This document shows positions 1 to 6,280 of a stretch of 8,746 nucleotides of DNA, one piece after another (the first letter of the stretch is position 1; each line of letters opens with the position of its first letter). The translations under genes and the position numbers were made by a program. This stretch comes from Bacteroidales bacterium (GTDB lineage Bacteria; Bacteroidota; Bacteroidia; Bacteroidales; Dysgonomonadaceae): NCBI GenBank assembly GCA_012728155.1, contig JAAYFR010000320.1, positions 1 through 8,746 on the forward strand. The letters are read 5' to 3'. The notes below the pieces were generated by a model that worked only from the letters and a program-made list of their open reading frames with translations, made no database searches and was not told the DNA's origin.

Positions 1-602
1 ACTATGAACAAGTGTTACACCGTGAGAAAATGTTCTTTGATATTCCACGTCCCAAAAAACCGCAGACACTTCCAAAAATGCTCAATAAGAAGGAAGTGCA
101 AAAAATTATTGAAGTTACCCAAAATCCGAAACATAAACTGATGTTGAAACTTGCTTATGGTATGGGGTTACGTGTCAGCGAACTGGTCAGCCTGAAAATT
201 TCGGATATTGACAGCACCACCATGTTAGTCCGGATAGAACAGGGTAAAGGGAAAAAAGACCGTGTGGTTCCCCTTCCGGAATCAGTCCTTGAAGATATGA
301 GAAGTTATTACAAGGACTATCGTCCTAAAATATATCTCTTCGAAGGACAGCATGGGGGGCAATATTCCATCCGGAGTGCCCAACAAGTTTTTAAATCGGG
401 ATTAAAAAAGGCGGGAATCAAAAAACAAATCGGCATACATGGATTGCGTCACAGCTATGCGACACACCTACTGGAAACCGGTACAGATATACGCTTTATC
501 AAAGACCTGCTTGGGCATCATTCCGTCAAAACGACCGAAATCTATACACACGTTACCGACATATCGAAGTCAAAAATAAAAAGTCCGCTTGATTTTCTTT
601 GA
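1..602 (+). CDS. Tyrosine recombinase/integrase, 5'-truncated by window edge
   Basis: Site-specific DNA recombinase of the tyrosine (phage integrase/Xer-like) family, which cuts and rejoins DNA through a 3'-phosphotyrosine intermediate. The frame is open to the left edge (first full codon at base 3, reading Tyr-Glu-Gln before a GTG at 12), so the gene very probably starts outside the window and GTG 12 is not a trusted start. About 199 residues are visible: the C-terminal catalytic domain, without the usual N-terminal SAM-like DNA-binding domain. Counting from GTG 12, all active-site residues are present: Arg54 in GLRVSE, Lys79 in the GKGKKDR hairpin, His143 and Arg146 in HGLRH, His169 in LLGHH, and nucleophile Tyr178 in EIYTHV. 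The protein ends SPLDFL. Sampled lines are about 37-43% GC against about 48-53% in clpB, hinting at a separate history. It is more like stand-alone or integron-related integrases than host XerC/XerD, but the subfamily is uncertain. No partner gene is visible. Confidence 0.93.
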   Translation, partial: YEQVLHREKMFFDIPRPKKPQTLPKMLNKKEVQKIIEVTQNPKHKLMLKLAYGMGLRVSELVSLKISDIDSTTMLVRIEQGKGKKDRVVPLPESVLEDMRSYYKDYRPKIYLFEGQHGGQYSIRSAQQVFKSGLKKAGIKKQIGIHGLRHSYATHLLETGTDIRFIKDLLGHHSVKTTEIYTHVTDISKSKIKSPLDFL

Positions 603-638
603 ATAGATTTATCCTGTAATGCCGTTTACCATTCACAT

Positions 639-678
639 AGGGTTATAACAATCTTTATACAGCGATGAAAGGGTTAAC
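639..678. repeat. Short direct repeat AGGGTTA x2 with palindromic cores
   Basis: AGGGTTA occurs at 639-645 and again at 670-676, 31 bp apart (about three helical turns). Each copy runs into a small palindrome: GTTATAAC at 642-649 and GTTAAC at 673-678. The pair lies between the recombinase stop and clpB. It could be a protein-binding site for clpB control or a recombination site, or it could be chance in AT-rich DNA. Nothing in the sequence decides between these. Confidence 0.25.
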
Positions 679-682
679 TCCT

Positions 683-714
683 GCCAAAAAGTCATATTGC
701 ATGCTTTGGCAAAG
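683..714. promoter_or_regulatory. Inverted-repeat cluster upstream of clpB
   Basis: CTTTG-G-CAAAG at 704-714 is a perfect 5-bp inverted repeat. GCCAAA at 683-688 also pairs with TTTGGC at 705-710, so two alternative hairpins are possible about 60-90 bp before the clpB start. This is a plausible leader or operator structure. It does not match CIRCE (the HrcA operator), and I could not identify a convincing Bacteroidota-type promoter (TTTG / TAnnTTTG) in this interval. Confidence 0.22.
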
Positions 715-760
715 ATTTTGACCACACTTAGGTGTAAATCAGCGTGAAGCTGGTTTGAAG

Positions 761-768
761 AAAGGAGA
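761..768 (+). promoter_or_regulatory. clpB ribosome binding site
   Basis: AAAGGAGA lies 5 nt before the ATG at 774. It is the strongest Shine-Dalgarno match in the window and fixes the clpB start. The other genes here have weak or no such signal. Confidence 0.8.
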
Positions 769-773
769 TAATT

Positions 774-3362
774 ATGAACTTTAATAATTTTACAATAAAA
801 GCGCAGGAGGCGGTACAGAAGGCGATCGATCTGGCGCAGGGAAACAATCAGCAGATGATTGAGCCGGCACACCTGCTCAAAGGGGTGATGCTGGTGGGTG
901 AAAATATCACCGGTTTCTTGTTCCAGAAACTGGGTGTGAATCCTCAAAACCTGGAGAGGGTGCTCGACAAGGAGATCGAGTCGTTTCCGCGTGTATCGGG
1001 TGGTGACCCGATGCTGAGCAGGGAGACCAATGCTGTCTTTCAGAAAGCAACCGATTTTACCGGTAAGATGGGTGACCAGTTTGTATCGCTGGAGCACCTG
1101 TTGCTGGCGATACTGGATGAAAAGAACAGTGCATCGCAGATGATGAAAGATGCCGGTATTTCGTTGAATCAGTTGCAGGCAGCTATCCAGGAGCTGCGTA
1201 AAGGGGAGAAGGTGACCAGCCAGTCGGCGGAGGACACCTATCAGTCGCTGGCCAAATATGCGGTGAACCTTACGGAACGGGCGCGTAACGGTAAACTTGA
1301 TCCGGTGATCGGGAGGGATGAGGAGATCCGCCGTGTGCTGCAGATACTGAGCCGGCGTACCAAGAACAATCCTATCCTTATCGGTGAGCCGGGAACGGGT
1401 AAGACGGCCATCGCGGAAGGATTGGCATACCGTATCGTGCGGGGTGATGTGCCGGAAAACCTCAAAAGCAAACAGATATACTCTCTGGATATGGGAGCAC
1501 TGATTGCCGGTGCGAAATACAAGGGTGAATTCGAGGAACGGTTGAAATCGGTGATCAACGAAGTGGTGAAGTCGGAAGGGGAGATTATCCTTTTCATCGA
1601 TGAGATCCACACGCTGGTAGGTGCCGGAAAGAGCGAAGGGGCGATGGATGCCGCCAATATCCTGAAGCCGGCTCTGGCACGGGGTGAACTGCGTGCAATC
1701 GGAGCTACCACGCTGGATGAGTATCAGAAATATTTCGAGAAAGATAAGGCGTTGGAACGCCGTTTCCAGACGGTGATGGTGGATGAACCGAGTGAATCGG
1801 ACAGCATCTCGATCCTCAGAGGATTGAAAGAGCGGTATGAAAACCACCATAAGGTGCGTATCAAAGACGAGGCGATCATTGCCGCCGTACAGCTTTCGAG
1901 CCGTTATATCACCGATCGGTTCCTGCCCGACAAGGCGATCGACCTGATGGACGAGGCGGCCGCCAAACTGCGTATGGAGGTCGACTCCGTTCCCGAAGAA
2001 CTGGATGAGATTATCCGTAGGATCAAGCAGTTAGAGATAGAACGTGAAGCGATACGCCGTGAAAACGATACGCAAAAGGAGGAATTGCTTACCAAGCAGA
2101 TCGAAGACCTGCGTGACGAAGAATCGGAATACAAGGCAAAATGGCACTCCGAAAAGGAGATTATCAATAAGATACAGCAGGATAAGATCGACATTGAAAA
2201 TGCCAAGTTTGAGGCAGAGCGCGCCGAACGGGAAGGCAATTATGGCAGGGTAGCCGAGTTGCGCTATGGAACCATCAAGGAGAAAGAAAATGAGATTGAA
2301 GAGCTGCAGGAGCAGTTGCACGAACGCCAGGGTGGGCGCGCGATGATCAAGGAGGAGGTCGATTCCGAAGATATTGCCGACGTGGTATCGCGGTGGACCG
2401 GTATTCCTGTCAGCAAGATGATGCAGAGCGAGCGGGAGAAATTGCTTCATCTGGAAGATGAACTTCATAAGCGTGTCGTCGGTCAGGATGAAGCCATCAC
2501 TGCCGTGGCCGATGCGGTACGCCGTAACCGTGCCGGGTTTAGCGATCCTAAACGGCCGGTGGGCTCTTTCATTTTTCTGGGTACCACGGGAGTGGGAAAG
2601 ACCGAATTGGCGAAAGCATTGGCCGAATACCTGTTTGACGACGAAAATATGATGACCCGTATCGATATGAGCGAGTATCAGGAGAAATTCAGCGCTACCC
2701 GATTGATCGGTGCGCCTCCGGGATATGTGGGGTATGATGAAGGGGGACAGCTCACCGAAGCGATCCGACGCAAACCCTATTCGGTGGTGTTGTTCGACGA
2801 GATCGAGAAAGCGCACCCCGATGTGTTCAACATCCTCTTGCAGGTGCTGGATGACGGGCGGTTGACCGACAACAAGGGTAGGGTGGTGAACTTCAAGAAC
2901 GCCATCATCATCATGACCTCCAATATGGGTTCGAGCCTGATCCGTGAGAATTTCGAGAGGATCACTCCTTCGAACCGTGAAGAGATCATCGAAAATACCC
3001 GGAACTTAGTGATGGATATGCTGAAAAGAACAATCCGCCCGGAATTCCTGAACAGGATTGATGATATCATCATGTTTGCCCCGTTGAACGAGAGCGAAAT
3101 TGAACAGATTGTCCGCATACAGCTCGATGGAGTAGGGAAGATGTTGTTGGAAAATGGTATTGAATTGAAATATACCGAAGAAGCGGTGAGAAGTATCTCC
3201 ATAGCCGGTTTTGATCCCGAATTCGGAGCACGTCCCGTGAAACGGTTGATCCAGCGTATGGTGCTGAACCAGCTCTCGAAAGACCTGCTGGCAGGGAAAG
3301 TGGACAAGACCAAACCGATCGTGATCGATGCGATTGATGATACTATCTTCTTTAAGAATTAA
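774..3362 (+). CDS. clpB: ATP-dependent chaperone (protein disaggregase) ClpB
   Basis: Cytoplasmic Hsp100 disaggregase: a hexameric AAA+ ring that works with DnaK/DnaJ/GrpE to thread aggregated proteins through its pore after heat or other stress. The 862 residues fit the family (E. coli 857). Domains in order: Clp N-domain (about 1-145); first AAA+ module with Walker A GEPGTGKT (204-211), pore-loop Tyr249, Walker B ending at Glu277 (LFIDE) and arginine fingers Arg329/Arg330; coiled-coil middle domain (about 395-530), which separates ClpB from ClpA and ClpC; WTGIPV at 541-546; second AAA+ module with Walker A GTTGVGKT (603-610), pore-loop Tyr651 in GYVGY and Walker B Glu676 (LFDEIEK); then the C-terminal D2-small domain. 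Every motif sits two residues earlier than in E. coli, so there are no large indels. Proline of the usual GPTGVGKT is Thr here. The start is supported by the RBS at 761-768. Transcribed alone; it converges with trkH. No CIRCE element is seen upstream. Confidence 0.98.
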   Translation: MNFNNFTIKAQEAVQKAIDLAQGNNQQMIEPAHLLKGVMLVGENITGFLFQKLGVNPQNLERVLDKEIESFPRVSGGDPMLSRETNAVFQKATDFTGKMGDQFVSLEHLLLAILDEKNSASQMMKDAGISLNQLQAAIQELRKGEKVTSQSAEDTYQSLAKYAVNLTERARNGKLDPVIGRDEEIRRVLQILSRRTKNNPILIGEPGTGKTAIAEGLAYRIVRGDVPENLKSKQIYSLDMGALIAGAKYKGEFEERLKSVINEVVKSEGEIILFIDEIHTLVGAGKSEGAMDAANILKPALARGELRAIGATTLDEYQKYFEKDKALERRFQTVMVDEPSESDSISILRGLKERYENHHKVRIKDEAIIAAVQLSSRYITDRFLPDKAIDLMDEAAAKLRMEVDSVPEELDEIIRRIKQLEIEREAIRRENDTQKEELLTKQIEDLRDEESEYKAKWHSEKEIINKIQQDKIDIENAKFEAERAEREGNYGRVAELRYGTIKEKENEIEELQEQLHERQGGRAMIKEEVDSEDIADVVSRWTGIPVSKMMQSEREKLLHLEDELHKRVVGQDEAITAVADAVRRNRAGFSDPKRPVGSFIFLGTTGVGKTELAKALAEYLFDDENMMTRIDMSEYQEKFSATRLIGAPPGYVGYDEGGQLTEAIRRKPYSVVLFDEIEKAHPDVFNILLQVLDDGRLTDNKGRVVNFKNAIIIMTSNMGSSLIRENFERITPSNREEIIENTRNLVMDMLKRTIRPEFLNRIDDIIMFAPLNESEIEQIVRIQLDGVGKMLLENGIELKYTEEAVRSISIAGFDPEFGARPVKRLIQRMVLNQLSKDLLAGKVDKTKPIVIDAIDDTIFFKN

Positions 3363-3381
3363 TTGCACGACGATATAATTC
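3356..3381. terminator. Possible weak bidirectional terminator hairpin between clpB and trkH
   Basis: GAATTA at 3356-3361 and TAATTC at 3376-3381 form a perfect 6-bp inverted repeat around a 14-nt loop. It overlaps the clpB stop codon and lies just beyond the trkH stop. A short T run (CTTTT) follows on the plus side. The stem is AT-rich and short, so it is a poor intrinsic terminator by usual criteria, but nothing else in the 22-bp gap could serve. Confidence 0.25.
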
Positions 3382-3384
3382 CAA

Positions 3385-4851
3385 TCATCTTTTCCAGAAT
3401 CCCGGAATGAACAGCGAGAGCACGGTAAATATCTCAAGGCGTCCTACCAGCATAAGGAAGCTGAGATAATATTTCATAAAGGGAGTGGCCGATTCAAAGG
3501 TGCCGCTGGGTCCGTATGAACCCAACCCGAAACCGTAGTTGCTGATGGAGGAGAGCGACACGCCGATTGATTCTTCGAAATTCATTCCCGTAAGACTTAG
3601 TATGACTGCGCTGATAACCGTGAGGGTGATATAGAGGAAGACGAAAGCAAATAGCCGCGACATGGTCTCATCGGTGATTACTTTTTGGTTCATCTTCACC
3701 ACATATAAAGCATTGGGATGCACCTGACGTTTGAAGACCAATAATGCGTTTTTTGAAAGTGCAATCAGGCGGGATATCTTCATGCCACCGGAGGTAGAGC
3801 CTTCACTACCGCAAAAGAGGATCATCGTCAGGAAAAGTAGCCAGTAGCCGGAACCCCACAGCTGGAAATCGGCTGTGGCAAAACCGGTGGTGGTGACCGC
3901 CGCCACCACTTGGAACAGCACTGTCCTGAAAGTTTGTTCAATGCCACTCATTTTCCCTGTGATCAATAAAGCTATGGTAATACCTACGGTGAAAAGGAGG
4001 ATAATCAAAAAGTACCACTTGAACTCCTCATCCTTGAAGATGGTGGTTTTGAACTGTGTGACAGCTGCTGAGATAAGAAGGAAGTTGGTAGCACCCAAAA
4101 ACATCAGCAGGGTAATCACATATTCGGTATAGGGAGAGTTGAAGAAGGCGATACTTGTCTGTTTGGTGGAAAAACCACCCGTAGAGATGGCGGTGAGCGT
4201 GTGACAAGCGGCATCGAAGGCATCCATAGGTCCCGCCCAAAGGAAAAAGAACCCCAGAACGGTCAGGCCAAGATAGGTGAGTGCCATCTGTTTGGTAATC
4301 TCGCTGATGCGGGGACGGAATTTGTCTTCTGCAATACCGGTCGCCTCCGCTTCAAAGAACTGGCCTGAAAGTCCCCCAAAGATGGGCATAAACGAGAGCA
4401 CGAAGATGATGATCCCGATCCCGCCGATCCATTGGGTGGTACTACGCCAGAAATGGAGCGATTTGGGAAATGCTTCAATATTGACAAGTGTTGAACTGCC
4501 GGTAGTGGTGAAACCACACATGCTCTCAAAAAATGCATTGGTAAACGAAGGGATGGCCCCACTGAACAGGTAAGGAAGTGTTCCAAACAGCGCCATCATC
4601 AGCCAGGAGGAGGTGACAGTGAAGTAAACTTCGCGTTTGGTAATGTTGCCGGTGGTCCGTCTGCGCCTCCTTCCGTGAAAGGAGAGTAGCGCACCCGAAA
4701 AAAAGCTGATGAGTGCGGAGAGGTAGATACTCCTTACGGCTGTTTCGTTGAAATATTCACCTACGAATGCGGAAAAAAGCATGAAAACTGCCTCAATTAT
4801 AAGGAGCAGACCTACGGTATTGAATGCGAACTGATAGTTGAACCTCTGCAT
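3385..4851 (-). CDS. trkH: Trk potassium uptake system, membrane pore subunit TrkH
   Basis: Integral inner-membrane K+ translocating subunit of the Trk system, a member of the Trk/Ktr/HKT superfamily built from four M1-P-M2 repeats. The 488 residues match the usual length (about 480-490). Hydrophobic segments run through the whole protein. The four pore loops are visible: CGFTTTGSS (112-120), AISTGGFST (221-229), AVTTTGFAT (318-326) and SISNYGFGLG (435-444), giving filter glycines at about 118, 225/226, 323 and 440. GSEGSTSGGMKISR (348-361) corresponds to the intramembrane gating loop of the third repeat, and the C-terminus GRLEIFTVLSLF is typical. An Arg-rich stretch (61-65) follows the first helices and probably faces the cytoplasm. 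ATG 4851 has no good Shine-Dalgarno; it lies 64 bp after trkA, its regulatory partner, so co-expression is likely. An out-of-frame ATG sits 7 nt upstream at 4858. The last pore loop has Tyr and Phe where Val/Thr and Pro are common. Confidence 0.97.
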   Translation of the reverse strand: MQRFNYQFAFNTVGLLLIIEAVFMLFSAFVGEYFNETAVRSIYLSALISFFSGALLSFHGRRRRRTTGNITKREVYFTVTSSWLMMALFGTLPYLFSGAIPSFTNAFFESMCGFTTTGSSTLVNIEAFPKSLHFWRSTTQWIGGIGIIIFVLSFMPIFGGLSGQFFEAEATGIAEDKFRPRISEITKQMALTYLGLTVLGFFFLWAGPMDAFDAACHTLTAISTGGFSTKQTSIAFFNSPYTEYVITLLMFLGATNFLLISAAVTQFKTTIFKDEEFKWYFLIILLFTVGITIALLITGKMSGIEQTFRTVLFQVVAAVTTTGFATADFQLWGSGYWLLFLTMILFCGSEGSTSGGMKISRLIALSKNALLVFKRQVHPNALYVVKMNQKVITDETMSRLFAFVFLYITLTVISAVILSLTGMNFEESIGVSLSSISNYGFGLGSYGPSGTFESATPFMKYYLSFLMLVGRLEIFTVLSLFIPGFWKR

Positions 4852-4915
4852 ACGTCATAGATTATCCGGAGAGAACATATTGTCTTATGGGTTGTATGAT
4901 CTGCTTCGGACAAAT

Positions 4916-6253
4916 TTAATTAAACAGTTTCTCTATACTTTTTAGTGACCTGCTGAGGAAAAATACCACTACCTGGTCGTAGGGTTCAATCAGTGTGTCC
5001 CCATCCACCAGCATAGGCTCCCCGTTTCTGATAAGCGCTCCGAAAGTGATGTCGGGTGGCAGGTTCAGGTTTCTGATCAGCTTTTTGGTCACTTTGGAGT
5101 TGGGCTTGGCAATCACTTCACCCACATTGGCATCGGCAATGGTGAGGCTCTTTATGTTGGAAGCATCGGCTTTCAGCAACAGCTCATATATCTTGCTGGC
5201 GGCAATCAGTTTTTTATTGATCACCGTGCCGATATCGAACCGTTCCGCCATCGAGATATAATCGATATTTTCCACTTCGGCGACCGTCCTTTTCACACCA
5301 TATTGCTTTGCCATGATACATCCCAATATATTTGCTTCGGAGTTGCCGGTTAGAGCGATGAACGCATCGGTATCGGCGATGCCTTCCCGAAGGAGGAACT
5401 CGGTATTCCTTCCATCTTCCACAAAAACGGTCACATTGGATGGGGCCATTTCCACCAACATCTGGGCACGTTCCCTGTCCCGCTCAATGATCTTAATAGT
5501 GGTGTTCTGTGGAAGCAGTTGAATGGTACGCATAGTGATGCGGCTTCCCCCCATGAAGATGATCTTTTTGGCTTCGAACGGTCGCTTCCCGAACAGTTCG
5601 GGCAATGAGTCGATATGCCTCCGGAGGGTGGTGAAATAGAGGATGTCTTCGGAGAGGATCTGGTCGCTTCCCCTGGGAATAAGAGTCTCTGAATTTCGCT
5701 TGATCGCCACCATGTGGAACCGCTTGTTGGTTTGTGCGAGATCGGAGAGATAGGTATTTATAATAGGGGCATTTTCCCTCACCTTGGCCGCGGCAAGGAT
5801 CACGGTACCGTTGCACAACTCCCACCAGAAGCGGGCCCAGGGTGTTTTGAGCGACATGGCTATCTCCCGTGCCGCGATCAGTTCGGGATAGATCATGGAA
5901 TGAATACCCAATTTCTCGAAGAATTCTTTATTCTTGGGCAGCAGGTATTCGTAATTATCAATTCGGGCAAGCGTTCTCTTCGCTCCTAAATTGGAAGCAA
6001 GCATGCAGGAGGTGATATTTTTTGATTCTTCAGGAGTCACGCCGATATATAGATCGGTATTGGCCGCACCTGCTTCGGTGAGATCTTTGAGCGACGTGCA
6101 ATTCCCCACGCAGGTGAGTATATCTGTATTGTCACCTATGATGGCAAGCCGCTCTTTGTTGGCATCGATGAGTGTTATATCGTGATTTTCCTGTCCGAGA
6201 AGTTTTGCCAGATGGGTTCCGACTTCTCCTGCACCCGCTACTAAAATCTTCAT
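4916..6253 (-). CDS. trkA: Trk potassium uptake system, regulatory NAD-binding protein TrkA
   Basis: Peripheral cytoplasmic protein that assembles on TrkH and gates K+ flux in response to nucleotides (NAD(H), ATP/ADP). The 445 residues (E. coli 458) form two tandem RCK units: RCK_N 1 (about 1-120), RCK_C 1 (about 140-215), RCK_N 2 (about 228-345), RCK_C 2 (about 365-445). The first Rossmann fold has an intact glycine motif VAGAGEVG (G7, G9, G12) and acidic Asp30 at the end of strand 2. The second reads FMGGSRIT (233-240) with Glu257; its third glycine is replaced, so its dinucleotide binding may be altered. ATG 6253 is 27 bp after dxs and 64 bp before trkH, so the three probably share a transcript. 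There is no clear Shine-Dalgarno; a two-codon frame (ATG CAA TGA, 6258-6250) overlaps the start, which would allow translational coupling. Confidence 0.96.
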   Translation of the reverse strand: MKILVAGAGEVGTHLAKLLGQENHDITLIDANKERLAIIGDNTDILTCVGNCTSLKDLTEAGAANTDLYIGVTPEESKNITSCMLASNLGAKRTLARIDNYEYLLPKNKEFFEKLGIHSMIYPELIAAREIAMSLKTPWARFWWELCNGTVILAAAKVRENAPIINTYLSDLAQTNKRFHMVAIKRNSETLIPRGSDQILSEDILYFTTLRRHIDSLPELFGKRPFEAKKIIFMGGSRITMRTIQLLPQNTTIKIIERDRERAQMLVEMAPSNVTVFVEDGRNTEFLLREGIADTDAFIALTGNSEANILGCIMAKQYGVKRTVAEVENIDYISMAERFDIGTVINKKLIAASKIYELLLKADASNIKSLTIADANVGEVIAKPNSKVTKKLIRNLNLPPDITFGALIRNGEPMLVDGDTLIEPYDQVVVFFLSRSLKSIEKLFN

Positions 6254-6258
6254 TGCAT
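6250..6258 (-). promoter_or_regulatory. Two-codon upstream frame overlapping the trkA start
   Basis: On the minus strand ATG CAA TGA occupies 6258-6250. Its stop shares two bases with the trkA ATG (6253-6251) in an ATGA overlap. There is no obvious Shine-Dalgarno for trkA. This may be a start-site selection or re-initiation element, or simply chance; only its presence is seen. Confidence 0.25.
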
Positions 6259-6280
6259 CTTTTGCAGTTGATGAATCGTT

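Noticed and set aside
12..14. GTG at 12 as the true start of the recombinase
   Set aside because: The frame is open further left and the N-terminal domain expected for the family is missing, so the gene almost certainly begins outside the window.
604..611. TAGATTTA resembling the Bacteroidota -7 box (TAnnTTTG)
   Set aside because: The last base differs and no TTTG is found at the expected distance upstream; too weak to call a promoter.
705..735. TTTG followed about 20 bp later by TAGGTGTA as a clpB promoter
   Set aside because: The spacing is near, but the -7 element matches poorly; it cannot be separated from chance.
603..773. attC-like or attI-like integron sites next to the recombinase
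   Set aside because: No paired core sites with the consensus GTTRRRY/RYYYAAC form or a folded cassette site are present; the GTTATAAC and GTTAAC palindromes do not fit.
633..1850. 405-codon minus-strand open frame antisense to clpB
   Set aside because: It lies almost wholly within the clpB N-domain and first AAA+ coding region, its translation shows no recognisable domain, and the clpB frame has continuous, correctly placed motifs. It is a shadow frame.
2031..2816. 261-codon minus-strand open frame antisense to the clpB middle and second AAA+ region
   Set aside because: Composition is Leu/Phe/His-rich as expected for the reverse of a coiled-coil region; it has no motifs and no ribosome binding context.
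4852..4915. Terminator or riboswitch in the trkA-trkH gap
   Set aside because: Only short TCCG/CGGA matches are present, with no stable stem and no T run; nothing supports a structured element.
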